32,223 nt of DNA from assembly GCA_025356235.1 (NCBI GenBank), contig JANXUL010000242.1:1-32223 (forward strand), read 5' to 3'. Position numbers and translations under genes: made by a program. The DNA is from Bacteroidota bacterium. Lineage in GTDB: Bacteria > Bacteroidota > Bacteroidia > Chitinophagales > Chitinophagaceae. The notes beneath the pieces are model-generated. The model was given only the letters and a program-made list of their open reading frames with translations, was not told where the DNA came from and did no database searches. Of the stretch, positions 6,980 through 15,965 are shown piece after piece. Within the stretch, counting starts at the first letter, position 1. Each line of letters starts with the position of its first letter.

Positions 6980-9900
6980 ATGAGAAAAAAACTGCTAATG
7001 AGCGTTTGTGCTTATGCTATGGCCATACTGGTCGGTTTCGCGCAAACATCCACCGTAACTGGTAAGGTTATGGACGACAAAGGGTCTCCCGTACCGGGAG
7101 CAACCGTAATAGAAAAAGGTACTAAAAACGGAGTAAGTGCCGGAAATGATGGTGCTTTTTCTATTAAAGTGAAAAACGGTGCAACGCTTGTTATCTCAGC
7201 TCTGGGATTTGAAAACAAGCAGTTGGCTGCCTCTAATTCTAATTTAATGGTTCAGCTCATTACTGATGTAAGATCATTAAGCGAAGTAGTTGTAACAGGT
7301 GTAGGTGCAGCTACCAGTAAAAAGAAACTGGGAATTGCCGTTGAGTCGGTAAACATTGCCAGCCAAACCAAAGTTACTTCAGGCGATGTGGGCCAGCAAC
7401 TGGTAGGCCAGATTGCAGGAGCACAAATTTCCAGTACTAATGGTAACCCGGGCCAGCCCCTCAACATCCTGTTGCGTGGTATTAATACAATCCAGGGTGG
7501 AACCTCTCCAATGATTCTGCTGGATGGTTTGCAGGTAGGCGCTACCGACCTTAACTCAATAGACGTAAATATCATTGAAAGGGTAGAGGTGGTGCAAGGT
7601 GCTGCTGCAGCTTCATTATATGGTGCACAAGGTGCCAATGGTGTAATCCAGTTATTTACTAAAAAAGCAAAAGCAGGCAAATTAAATATTGATGTAACCA
7701 GCAGTGCCACTACCAATGAGTTATTAAACATTGGTAATGTTCATAAAGCACAATTTCATGCTTTTGCAACTGATGCAAGTAATAATGTAATTAAGGCAAA
7801 TGGTCAACCGCTTATTTTTGACCCTGCCCTTAGTGTTTTTGATGCGAATGTGCAATACAGCGCATTAAGTGCTACCAGTTATGCAGAAAAAGCATACGAT
7901 CAGAATCTGAAATATTATGATCATAATAAAATGTTTTTCCAAAAAGGGTATGTTTTGAATAATTCAGTAACTATTTCAGGTAGCCGTGACAAAGTAGACT
8001 TCCTGTTATCAGCCTCTAACAATAAACAAAACTCAAACTTTAAAGACAATGGGGATTATTCACGTTCTAACCTTACTGGTAAGTTAGGTATAGAATTGGC
8101 TAAGAACCTGAAATTAACCAGCCTTACTCAATTGGTATACACTAAAAATACACTGAACGACCAAACCGGCCGTGGCGTAGTATTTAGCATAAACAATACC
8201 CGCCCATTTGCCAACTATGATTACAAAGATTTAGATGGTAATTATGGCGTTTATTTTGGAGATGCAGCTGGTGTTAACGGTGCCAATCCTAATTACATCA
8301 ATCAGTATACAAGTACTTTGATTAATAAAATTGATCTTATTCAAAGCTTAGACCTGAATTACCGGTTCGCTCGTTACCTGGAATTGGATGCGAAATATAG
8401 TTTGAATGTGCAGAATACGAATACAACGTATCGTTATGAAGACCAGGAATTCAATAAAAATGCAGTTTACAACCAATTCTTTTATAGCAATTACAACCCG
8501 AACTCTGCCGGAGATGGCAGTACTACAGGTGAAATAGATAATTATGTAGAACGTAGAACTTTCCAAAATTTTATTGGAACAGCAACAGTGCGTACTGATT
8601 TTGAAAAAGATTTTCATTTGAAAGTCCCAATCAAAACTACTACTACCGTAGCTTTTGATTATCGCAAGAGCTTGTACAAGCAATTTTCTGCATACGGCTA
8701 TGATGCACCGGGTTACTATCCTTGGAATGCAACCCAAGCAGCTGTGTATAAAGTGTTTTCTGATTATGTAGAGCCATTTATTACATATGGCTTCCTGGCA
8801 AACCAGCGTTTTGAGTGGTCTGATATTGCTGGTGTTGCAGTAGGCGTAAGAAGCGATTATTCATCTGCATTTGGAAGTGGTGCTACTGCACAAACTTTCC
8901 CTAGAGGTGATGCCTTTTTGAATATTTCAAAATTCAAATTCTGGGAAAGTTCAAAAATTTCCAATGTCCTCACTGATTTCAAAATCAGGGCGGCATACGG
9001 AGAAGCAGGTATCCAGCCAGGTGCATTTCAGCGTTTCCCTGTGTTAGGTGCTGCTAACCTTGGTGCAAACAGTGTGTTTAACTTTCCTACTTCCAGCCCT
9101 AATCCAAACCTGGCAGTTGAATTATCGAAAGAAACAGAATATGGCGTTGATTTAGGCTTCAACCTGTTAAAAGGTGCTTGGCTTAGAAATGCCGGCTTAT
9201 CATTTACCTATTGGAAAAGAAATACCGACAATGCTATTTACAGGGTTGATGCTGCACCTTCAACAGGTGTAGGAAGCGTACTGAACAATGCCTTTGGCTT
9301 AGGTTCCAATGGTATACAAGCCTCATTAAACCTGGGTATCCTGTCTAAGAAAGACTTTAGCTGGGATATGACCACCAATTTTTCTAAACAGACTTCTGAG
9401 ATCACCAGTGTAACAGGTGCAGATGTGGTGGTTACTTCGGCGGCAGGTAGTGTAGGTATCACTTTAAAAGCAGGTCAGAAAATTGGCCAGCTGTTTGGTT
9501 ACTTGATTTTGAAAAGCATAGATCAGGTTGATCCAAATACAGGGTTGCCATTTATTGCAAAAGCCAATCAGGGAAATTATGAAGTTGCCTCCAATGGGTA
9601 TGTAGTTGATAAAATTACCAAGCGCCCGGCGAATTCTCCCGGTAAATACAGCTTTGGTGACCCTAATCCAAAGTTCAATATGAGCTTTATCAATAACTTC
9701 AGTTACAAAGGATTCTTGTCGTTAAGTATGCAGTGGGATTGGGTAAATGGCAGTCACTTATACAATCAAACCAAAGGATGGATGTACCGTGACGGGATCT
9801 CTTCTGATTATACAAATCCTATCACCATTGGTGGTGTAACACATGCATATACTGCATTTTATCGTGGTATCTACCAGGCAGGTGCAAATAATGGCACGAA

Positions 9901-10165
9901 AGATTATTTTTATGAAGACGCTTCTTTTTGGCGCTTAAGAAATCTATCTGTTGGCTTGGATTTTGCTAAAGTATTTAAGATAAAAGCATTCCAGCGTTTA
10001 CAACTGGTTCTGTCTGGCCGTAATCTGGTTACTATTACTAAGTACACAGGATATGATCCTGAAATCAGTTCAGGTGCATCTAATTCTGCGTTTGATCGTG
10101 GGGTAGATCATAATTCCATTCCTAACACAAAAGCCTACACCATTGGTTTGAATGTTGGATTTTAA
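6980..10165 (+). CDS. SusC/RagA-family TonB-dependent outer-membrane transporter
   Basis: 1061 residues from the ATG at 6980, which begins a clear signal peptide (MRKKLLMSVCAYAMAILVGFAQ). An upstream in-frame start would add 16 residues before it and is unlikely. Next comes a carboxypeptidase-regulatory-like domain (about 22-105, TGKVMDDKGSPVPGATV), then the TonB plug with the SusC-type signature LRGINTIQGGTSPMILLDG and RVEVVQGAAAASLYGAQGA, then a long beta-barrel ending in NTKAYTIGLNVGF with a terminal aromatic residue. It imports an unidentified oligomer or other nutrient with energy from TonB/ExbBD, and forms a pair with the SusD gene 24 bp downstream. No glycoside hydrolase, sensor or anti-sigma gene is nearby, so the substrate cannot be inferred. 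Confidence 0.95.
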   Translation: MRKKLLMSVCAYAMAILVGFAQTSTVTGKVMDDKGSPVPGATVIEKGTKNGVSAGNDGAFSIKVKNGATLVISALGFENKQLAASNSNLMVQLITDVRSLSEVVVTGVGAATSKKKLGIAVESVNIASQTKVTSGDVGQQLVGQIAGAQISSTNGNPGQPLNILLRGINTIQGGTSPMILLDGLQVGATDLNSIDVNIIERVEVVQGAAAASLYGAQGANGVIQLFTKKAKAGKLNIDVTSSATTNELLNIGNVHKAQFHAFATDASNNVIKANGQPLIFDPALSVFDANVQYSALSATSYAEKAYDQNLKYYDHNKMFFQKGYVLNNSVTISGSRDKVDFLLSASNNKQNSNFKDNGDYSRSNLTGKLGIELAKNLKLTSLTQLVYTKNTLNDQTGRGVVFSINNTRPFANYDYKDLDGNYGVYFGDAAGVNGANPNYINQYTSTLINKIDLIQSLDLNYRFARYLELDAKYSLNVQNTNTTYRYEDQEFNKNAVYNQFFYSNYNPNSAGDGSTTGEIDNYVERRTFQNFIGTATVRTDFEKDFHLKVPIKTTTTVAFDYRKSLYKQFSAYGYDAPGYYPWNATQAAVYKVFSDYVEPFITYGFLANQRFEWSDIAGVAVGVRSDYSSAFGSGATAQTFPRGDAFLNISKFKFWESSKISNVLTDFKIRAAYGEAGIQPGAFQRFPVLGAANLGANSVFNFPTSSPNPNLAVELSKETEYGVDLGFNLLKGAWLRNAGLSFTYWKRNTDNAIYRVDAAPSTGVGSVLNNAFGLGSNGIQASLNLGILSKKDFSWDMTTNFSKQTSEITSVTGADVVVTSAAGSVGITLKAGQKIGQLFGYLILKSIDQVDPNTGLPFIAKANQGNYEVASNGYVVDKITKRPANSPGKYSFGDPNPKFNMSFINNFSYKGFLSLSMQWDWVNGSHLYNQTKGWMYRDGISSDYTNPITIGGVTHAYTAFYRGIYQAGANNGTKDYFYEDASFWRLRNLSVGLDFAKVFKIKAFQRLQLVLSGRNLVTITKYTGYDPEISSGASNSAFDRGVDHNSIPNTKAYTIGLNVGF

Positions 10166-10189
10166 TCTTAATCTTAAAACTTAGAAGAC

Positions 10190-11833
10190 ATGAAGAATAA
10201 TAAAATTTTAATCGGGATATTGGGGGTTACGTTAGGTATCACTTCCTGCAAAAAGGATCTGGATATCAGTAACACCAACCAACCTACCCCGCAAAGTGCG
10301 CAAACCGAAACCGGTGTTGTATCGCTTGCACAAGGTTCTATTTATAGAAACGGTTTTTACGACCTTAAGTATTCTGATGGTGTTTTCGGTCGTTTTTGGG
10401 CTGGTGCCACTGGCTTTCAGGAAATAATGGGCGATATAATCGGTGCAGAAGCGGCCAATTCTTTTATGAACCAGATCGGTTGTCCTAATAAAGTCACATT
10501 GGACAATGGTACTGTGGTATTGAACCCAAGTGCTATTACTACTCAGTATGCACTTTTACGTGCTATCAATGTTAACGCGCAACAGGGTAGTAATCCCACT
10601 TATTATGAGTGGGCTTATATGTATAACATGATTACAGCTGCGAATTCAGTTTTGGCCATTACCGCCAATACTACTTTTACGGGCTCAGGAGCAGCTACTA
10701 AAAAAGCCACTATTCAGGCATGGGCTTACTGGTGGAAAGGGTTTGCTTATGCAAGGATCGGTTCTATTTATTATGCAGGCCTTATTCAAAATTCAGGTAC
10801 TACCGATGCAAGTACGAATGGTAATTATGTATCTAAAGAAGCTATTATCGCTGAGTCAAATGCTAATTTTGATAAGGCAGCAGCAGCTTTAGATGCAGCT
10901 ACTTCAACTACAGATTACTCAGCTATTCTGGGTAGTTTGATACCTTCTTTTTTGCAAAAAGGAAAGGGAGGCATCTTAACAACGGCTATGTGGAAAAGAA
11001 GCATCAATACCATGAAGGCACGTAATATACTGATAAATAACACCGTTGCTGCTATGACTGCCACACAATGGAACAGTATCCTTACTTTAACAAATGCAGG
11101 TGTAACATCTTCCGACCTGATTTTTACAGGACGTACTGATGCGAATGGTGACTTTCTGGGAACCACTGTTGCTGACAAAATCCAGTCTTCCGGAAGTGCT
11201 ACCGGTACCTACAAACTCAGTGAACGCTGGGTGCAGGAATTCAGGGCAGGTGATAAGCGAAAAGATAATAATGTTCGTACGCTGACCCAGGTAGGCATAT
11301 TCAATACAGATCGTGGTAATGTATTCAATACCCGCTACAGTTTAACAAATGGGGGTAGTGGTTTACCTGGCGTTATTACTTATTCAAACACCGCTGCTGG
11401 AGCTAATGAAATTACTCTGGCCAGTACATATGAAGAAAATGAGCTGATGAAAGCCGAAGCATTAATTCGTCTGGGTGGCCAGGCAAATATTGATAATGCT
11501 GTTGCTTCCATCAATGCTGTGCGTGTTTACCAGGGTGCCGGTTTAGCACCATTGGGTGCCGGAATAACACAGGCTGCTGCAGCAGAAGAATTGAGGAGCG
11601 AAAGAAGGATTGGACTGGCTTTCAAAGGCTTGTCTTTCTATGATGCCCGTCGTTTCGAAATTATTGCCCCTGATAAATCTCGTACCGGTTGTGTGGTATT
11701 ATCTGCTACAGGTGTTGTTAATACAAATGCCACTATAAATTACGGGTATCTTGATTATTGGGATGTTCCGGATAATGAATTGGCATACAACCCGGCAGCA
11801 TCGGGTAGTGCAGCAATAAAGAATCCTAAATAA
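10190..11833 (+). CDS. SusD/RagB-family nutrient-binding lipoprotein
   Basis: 547 residues. The N-terminus MKNNKILIGILGVTLGITSC is a lipoprotein signal peptide with lipobox ITSC and lipidated Cys20, so the protein is anchored at the outer membrane as the lid of the SusC channel. SusD family features are visible: a TPR-like helical part (YEWAYMYNMITAANSVLA, AYWWKGFAYARIGSIYYAG) and near the C-terminus NAVRVYQGAGL, ELRSERRIGLAFKG and YDARRFE. Starts 24 bp after susC and shares its transcript; a strong terminator follows. Confidence 0.94.
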   Translation: MKNNKILIGILGVTLGITSCKKDLDISNTNQPTPQSAQTETGVVSLAQGSIYRNGFYDLKYSDGVFGRFWAGATGFQEIMGDIIGAEAANSFMNQIGCPNKVTLDNGTVVLNPSAITTQYALLRAINVNAQQGSNPTYYEWAYMYNMITAANSVLAITANTTFTGSGAATKKATIQAWAYWWKGFAYARIGSIYYAGLIQNSGTTDASTNGNYVSKEAIIAESNANFDKAAAALDAATSTTDYSAILGSLIPSFLQKGKGGILTTAMWKRSINTMKARNILINNTVAAMTATQWNSILTLTNAGVTSSDLIFTGRTDANGDFLGTTVADKIQSSGSATGTYKLSERWVQEFRAGDKRKDNNVRTLTQVGIFNTDRGNVFNTRYSLTNGGSGLPGVITYSNTAAGANEITLASTYEENELMKAEALIRLGGQANIDNAVASINAVRVYQGAGLAPLGAGITQAAAAEELRSERRIGLAFKGLSFYDARRFEIIAPDKSRTGCVVLSATGVVNTNATINYGYLDYWDVPDNELAYNPAASGSAAIKNPK

Positions 11834-11857
11834 CAAGTGATATAATTTTATGTTAAG

Positions 11858-11893
11858 ATCAAGGCCCTTTGTATAAAGGGCCTTGATTGTTTT
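11858..11893 (+). terminator. Intrinsic terminator after susD
   Basis: A perfect 13-bp stem, ATCAAGGCCCTTT at 11858-11870 with complement 11875-11887, loop GTAT, followed by TGTTTT. It ends the susCD transcript 24 nt after the susD stop. Confidence 0.85.
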
Positions 11894-11915
11894 AGAGAAG
11901 GTTGCACTAACTTTA
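11887..11915 (+). promoter_or_regulatory. Bacteroidota-type promoter candidate
   Basis: TTG at 11887-11889, an 18-nt spacer, then TAACTTTA at 11908-11915. This fits the -33 TTG / -7 TAnnTTTG pattern known for the phylum except for the last base. It overlaps the end of the susD terminator and would give a short leader of roughly 12 nt before the ATG at 11934. Confidence 0.5.
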
Positions 11916-11933
11916 GTAAACAATATACAAGCC

Positions 11934-12641
11934 ATGCGCCAAAGATGCTGTCAGATTTTACTTGCTGTTATTTGTACAGGCACTCTGTGTGCACAAAATA
12001 ATGGGGTTGTTATAAATGGAAAATGGGCCAACCAGATATTTATTACCGATGTAAACGGAAGACCTTTTGAAAACAAGTATGCAGATGTAAGCGGTACACC
12101 CTTTTTTAATGCTGAATATAAATATGCCAATATTAAATTAAAACAAGGACGCACATTTGTAAATGTAAAAGCCAAAATTGACATGGTTTCCCAGGAAATC
12201 TATTTTATATCGTCCAATGGTATAGAAGGTTATATAGAGGCAGGCATGGTGAAAGAAATTACATATTCCGATACTACCACGGAAGGTATTCTGTTCTACA
12301 AATTTCAAACCGGTTTTCCGCCCATTGATATGAAAAACGGTAATACATTCTACCAGATATTATCTGAGGGCCGTTGCTTTTTTATAAAGTCAATCACTAA
12401 AAAAGTATCCGAAAGAAAAAATGAATTAAGTGGAGAGGTAGCCAAAGATTTCGAAACGTATGAAAACTATTACCTTTTTGTAAAAGGTGAAATGAAACGA
12501 TTGAAAAAGGACAAGGAGTTTATTCTCGCCGAATTGTCTGATAAACAGGCACAGGTTAACCAATTTGTTCTATCTAATAAAACAAACTTTAAGAATAATG
12601 ATCAGTTGATCAAATTGTTGAATTATTACAATGCTTTGTAA
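11934..12641 (+). CDS. Secreted protein of unknown function
   Basis: 235 residues from the ATG at 11934; the frame stays open upstream, but this start gives a good signal peptide (MRQRCCQILLAVICTGTLCAQ) and follows a promoter candidate at a sensible distance. I do not recognise the family. The mature protein has a beta-rich first half (GKWANQIFITDVNGRPFENKY, VNVKAKIDMVSQEIYF), a middle with FPPIDMKNGNTFYQIL and a charged, probably helical C-terminal third (ETYENYYLFVKGEMKRLKKD) ending LLNYYNAL. It is probably periplasmic or surface-located. It has its own terminator and is likely independent of susCD. Confidence 0.8.
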   Translation: MRQRCCQILLAVICTGTLCAQNNGVVINGKWANQIFITDVNGRPFENKYADVSGTPFFNAEYKYANIKLKQGRTFVNVKAKIDMVSQEIYFISSNGIEGYIEAGMVKEITYSDTTTEGILFYKFQTGFPPIDMKNGNTFYQILSEGRCFFIKSITKKVSERKNELSGEVAKDFETYENYYLFVKGEMKRLKKDKEFILAELSDKQAQVNQFVLSNKTNFKNNDQLIKLLNYYNAL

Positions 12642-12657
12642 GTAAATGTGGAAGCGC

Positions 12658-12691
12658 AAAAAAAAACCGGACTGTCTGGCCCGGCTTTTTT
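12658..12691. terminator. Bidirectional intrinsic terminator
   Basis: A run of nine A, then CCGG at 12667-12670, a 10-nt loop, CCGG at 12681-12684, C and a run of six T. The symmetric A and T tracts allow it to end both the rightward secreted-protein gene and the leftward rng gene, whose coding regions converge here. Confidence 0.75.
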
Positions 12692-12701
12692 ATGGTAAAT
12701 G

Positions 12702-14252
12702 TTAGAATTTTATTTCTTCCTCATGTTCATTAAAAAACTTAAACTCAATTAAGTGGTAATTGGTATTTGCCTGCGCCTTTAAATTGGTTTTGTACTTGCG
12801 TTTCCATTTTTTAATGATAGAAGTAAAGAATCCTTTGGTTAAATGAGAGTATAAGATCGGATGAACAACTAATGTAAGGTTCTTATGGCCATGCGTAACC
12901 AGGTAATACAAACGTTTCTCCATCTCATCTTCCAGTAACAGGGTAGAGGTAATTTTTCCGGTTCCGTTACAGGCAGGGCAGGCTTCTGAAGTGATTATGT
13001 TTACTTCTGGCCGCATACGCTGCCTGGTTATTTGCGATAGGCCAAATTTCGAAATGGGTAATACAGAATGTTTGGCCCGGTCTGTCTTCATAAATCCCTC
13101 CATGGCATCCTGCACTTTGCGCTTGTTATCAGGCAACTTCATATCAATAAAGTCAACCACAATAATACCGCCTATGTCTCTCAACCGTAACTGGCGCGCA
13201 ATTTCTTCAGCTGCTTCCAGGTTAGTTTCGAGGGCATTGTCTTCCTGGTTATTGCTTACACTTTTATAGCCACTGTTTACATCTACTACGTGCAGGGCTT
13301 CTGTATGTTCAATAATCAGATAGGCACCACTAGGTAAATTCACGGTTTTCCCGAAAGATGATTTTACCTGTTTTGTTACGCCAAACTGGTCAAATATGGG
13401 TAAGCCATTTTGATAAAAAGATACAATATCAATTTTATCAGGGGCAATACGTTGAATATAACTCTGCGTAACCTCGAAAAGATTTTTATCATTTACCACT
13501 ACCTTATTAAAGTCGGCACTTAATAGGTCGCGAAGTATGCTCGTTGTTTTGTTTTCTTCACTCAGTATCCTCACTGGAGCTACAGCACCTTTTAAATTTC
13601 TTTTGATGCTTTTCCAGGTTTCTTCCAGCGCCAACAGGTCCTGGTGAAGTTCGGCAGTACTCTTGCCTTCTGCTGCTGTACGGACAATTACTCCAAAATT
13701 TTTAGGACGAATGGCTTCAACAATCTTATGCAATCTTTTTCTTTCTTCTGAAGAATGGATCTTTTTTGAAACCGCTACAATTTCATTGAAAGGGGTGAGT
13801 ACCACAAATCTTCCGGGTAATGATAACTCGCAGCTTAACCTAGGTCCTTTGGCAGCTATCGGTTCTTTCAAGATCTGAACCAATACATGGGGTTTACCAT
13901 TCAATACATCGTTGATCTTACCTGTTTTCACAATTTCGGGTTCGGACTGGAATTTGGCAAAGTCAAACCCGTTAGCTTCCTTATCATGCATGGCTAACTG
14001 CGTGAATTTGAGTATAGATTTCACATAAGGGCTTAGATCCGTATAATGGAGAAAGGCATCTTTTTCAAAGCCTACATCCACGAACGCAGCATTAAGGCCC
14101 GGAATTAGTTTTTTTACTTTTCCAAGATAGAGATCACCCACGGCAAAATTGGCATCTGTTTTTTCGTTGTGCAGTTCTACCAGTTTTTTATCCTCCAGGA
14201 ATGCAATCTCAACGCCTGTAGGGCCAGCATTAATAATTAGTTCTTTGTTCAC
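12702..14252 (-). CDS. rng: Ribonuclease G (RNase E/G family)
   Basis: 516 residues if translation starts at the GTG at 14252 (VNKELIINAGPTGVEIA), which matches where homologues begin; an ATG 19 codons further upstream (14309) would add residues with no family similarity. The endonuclease processes rRNA and mRNA 5' ends. N-terminal S1-like domain (VGDLYLGKVKKLIPGLNAAF), catalytic region with the metal-binding aspartates in VVDVNSG and VVDFIDM, the family motif LEAAEEIARQLRLRDIGG, and the zinc-link CPACNGTGKI. It lacks the long C-terminal scaffold of RNase E. Last gene of an apparent HU-TPR-small basic protein-rng operon. Confidence 0.93.
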   Translation of the reverse strand: MNKELIINAGPTGVEIAFLEDKKLVELHNEKTDANFAVGDLYLGKVKKLIPGLNAAFVDVGFEKDAFLHYTDLSPYVKSILKFTQLAMHDKEANGFDFAKFQSEPEIVKTGKINDVLNGKPHVLVQILKEPIAAKGPRLSCELSLPGRFVVLTPFNEIVAVSKKIHSSEERKRLHKIVEAIRPKNFGVIVRTAAEGKSTAELHQDLLALEETWKSIKRNLKGAVAPVRILSEENKTTSILRDLLSADFNKVVVNDKNLFEVTQSYIQRIAPDKIDIVSFYQNGLPIFDQFGVTKQVKSSFGKTVNLPSGAYLIIEHTEALHVVDVNSGYKSVSNNQEDNALETNLEAAEEIARQLRLRDIGGIIVVDFIDMKLPDNKRKVQDAMEGFMKTDRAKHSVLPISKFGLSQITRQRMRPEVNIITSEACPACNGTGKITSTLLLEDEMEKRLYYLVTHGHKNLTLVVHPILYSHLTKGFFTSIIKKWKRKYKTNLKAQANTNYHLIEFKFFNEHEEEIKF

Positions 14253-14399
14253 AAAATGGCAACTTTTAAATACAAAATCACAGCCGGTATGCGGCAAATC
14301 AAAATACACTTATAACTGTAACACTCGCCACCAGATCAGGAAGGATAAGGTAAAAGTTGCAGCGTAGAAAGACAGTGGCGAAATCCAGAAAAGTGTTAA

Positions 14400-14428
14400 A
14401 TACAGTCCTGCCATCAGCAAGACTGTAT
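14400..14428 (-). other. Hairpin in the leader between small basic gene and rng
   Basis: ATACAGTC at 14400-14407 pairs perfectly with GACTGTAT at 14421-14428 across a 13-nt loop. In the transcript it falls 29 nt after the stop of the small basic gene and about 150 nt before the rng start. No T-run follows, so it is more likely a processing or regulatory hairpin than a terminator. Confidence 0.45.
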
Positions 14429-14457
14429 CTATATAATTTTAAATCAGTCTAAGAGAA

Positions 14458-14553
14458 TTACTTATTCTTTTTCTTATGACGATTCTTTCTTAAACGTTTT
14501 TTTCGTTTGTGAGTCGCAATTTTATGACGCTTTCTCTTCTTACCACAAGGCAT
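14458..14553 (-). CDS. 31-residue basic protein, AURKAIP1/COX24-like
   Basis: The minus strand encodes MPCGKKRKRHKIATHKRKKR and continues to a total of 31 residues; about 20 are Lys, Arg or His. I recall nearly identical short proteins annotated in Bacteroidota genomes as AURKAIP1/COX24 domain-containing, a family related to the mitochondrial ribosomal protein mS38; a ribosome-associated role is therefore the best inference. It sits 30 nt after the TPR gene and upstream of rng on the same strand, consistent with a translation/RNA-linked operon. It is short, but the composition and the tight spacing make it a real gene. Confidence 0.85.
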   Translation of the reverse strand: MPCGKKRKRHKIATHKRKKRLRKNRHKKKNK

Positions 14554-14583
14554 ACACGGAGTAATTTTAGTTAATTAATAATT

Positions 14584-15432
14584 TTATTTTTTCAATTCAG
14601 TAATCCTTTTGTCAAGTTCTTTCTGCGCTTCGGGCACTTTCACCAGTTTTTTGGCTGCTTCATACCAGGTAATAGCATTTTGTTTATCACCTTTCAAGTC
14701 GTAACACTCTGCGAGGTTAAACACAGCTTCAATATTACCCGGTTGCTTTTGTACAATAATATTGAAACGTTCAATGGCTTTATCGTACTGTCCGCTTTTC
14801 TTCCCGCCTAATCCTAATACCATCTGTGCGTAGATGTTATCTGGATTTTTCTGAACAATCTCCCTTACCGGAATAATTCCCTGCATCGGATTATCAGAAA
14901 TGTTTCCAAATATATAACAGGCACCTAAGCCAATTTTACTGGAATCATTCGCCGGGTTAAGGGCTATCGCTTTCTCAAAAAGAACTTTTGCATTACTTGC
15001 CAGCCAGTTTTGCATGGCCGGTTGCCCCTCTGTCATCAGGTTCTCTAAAAACAGATGGGCGGCAAAGGTGAGGCTTTTTTCAGAATTTTCCAACTTCGCG
15101 GCTTCTGCAGTGTAATAAGCATAGGTTTCGAAAATATGGGCCGAATCTCCCCAGAACCTTGCCAGCTGGTGATACACGTGTAATTGCTGCTCTTTTATAT
15201 CTCCCCTAACCACAGATGATTCGAGCTTTGTGAGGCGCTGGGATTGTTCCGGACTAATTTTCTCCTTGGCTTTGGTTAATAATTCTGCAAACGTAACTGA
15301 TTGATGATCATTTGGTTGAGTGGTAGAACGCAACTGCGTAGGAGACTTTTCGGGAACGGTTCTGCCAAAAACATATAGTAAGATACATAAGACGGATGCA
15401 ATGCCAACGACTAAAAATTGCTGTTTTTTCAC
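14584..15432 (-). CDS. Membrane-anchored tetratricopeptide repeat protein
   Basis: 282 residues. One N-terminal membrane segment (QFLVVGIASVLCILLYVFG, about residues 4-22) anchors it with the rest in the periplasm. The C-terminal half holds TPR-like helix pairs (ALNPANDSSKIGLGACYIFG, NPDNIYAQMVLGLGGKKSGQ, QPGNIEAVFNLAECYDLKGD, YEAAKKLV). TPRs mediate protein-protein contacts; the partner is unknown. It starts 22 nt after the HU-like gene and is followed by the small basic gene, so it is co-transcribed with both. Confidence 0.85.
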   Translation of the reverse strand: MKKQQFLVVGIASVLCILLYVFGRTVPEKSPTQLRSTTQPNDHQSVTFAELLTKAKEKISPEQSQRLTKLESSVVRGDIKEQQLHVYHQLARFWGDSAHIFETYAYYTAEAAKLENSEKSLTFAAHLFLENLMTEGQPAMQNWLASNAKVLFEKAIALNPANDSSKIGLGACYIFGNISDNPMQGIIPVREIVQKNPDNIYAQMVLGLGGKKSGQYDKAIERFNIIVQKQPGNIEAVFNLAECYDLKGDKQNAITWYEAAKKLVKVPEAQKELDKRITELKK

Positions 15433-15454
15433 TTAGGGAACGCTTTCGGCAAAG

Positions 15455-15745
15455 TTAGCTAGGCTTATGCTTGCTTTTTACTTCACTTACAAATTCTTTG
15501 GCAGGTTTAAAGGCAGGAATATAATGTTCGGGAATTTCTACAGCCACATTTTTTTTAATGTTTCGGCCAATCTTGGCGGCCCTTTTCTTGGTAATAAAGC
15601 TGCCAAAGCCACGTATATATATGTTTTGACCATTGGAAAGGCTTTCTTTCACTTCTTTAAACATGGTTTCCAGGGTAACCAAAACATCCACTTTGGGAAT
15701 ACCGGTTTTATCTGAAATCTGATTGATGAGATCTGATTTTCTCAT
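15455..15745 (-). CDS. HU/IHF-family DNA-binding protein
   Basis: 96 residues from the ATG at 15745 (MRKSDLINQISDKTG), which is the normal start of the family; a further 24 upstream residues in the open frame are hydrophobic and not family-like. The DNA-wrapping core is complete: GFGSFITKKRAAKIGRNIKK and the IPEHYIPAFKPAKEF end. It bends DNA in the nucleoid. It is the first gene of the operon with the TPR protein, the small basic protein and rng, and is divergent from mutY across 220 bp. Confidence 0.93.
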   Translation of the reverse strand: MRKSDLINQISDKTGIPKVDVLVTLETMFKEVKESLSNGQNIYIRGFGSFITKKRAAKIGRNIKKNVAVEIPEHYIPAFKPAKEFVSEVKSKHKPS

Positions 15746-15965
15746 TAGTTGGGTTGTTTTAAGGTAGAAGACATTAAAATAAACTAAAAAGATTGAATAA
15801 TGCAAGAAAGATAGCACAAATATTATAGGCGTTACTAATTGATAGATAAAAGGTTCAGGCGAAAGGCATTTTTAAACATAGTTTCAGACCTGAATTATTC
15901 CCAATAGCAAGATCTGAACATAAAAATGGATTACCTGTTGTTTTGTTGAATATTTGCGCTACATA

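Noticed and set aside
8348-8737. Minus-strand frame of 129 codons inside susC
   Set aside because: Entirely opposite a strongly supported coding region, with no family features.
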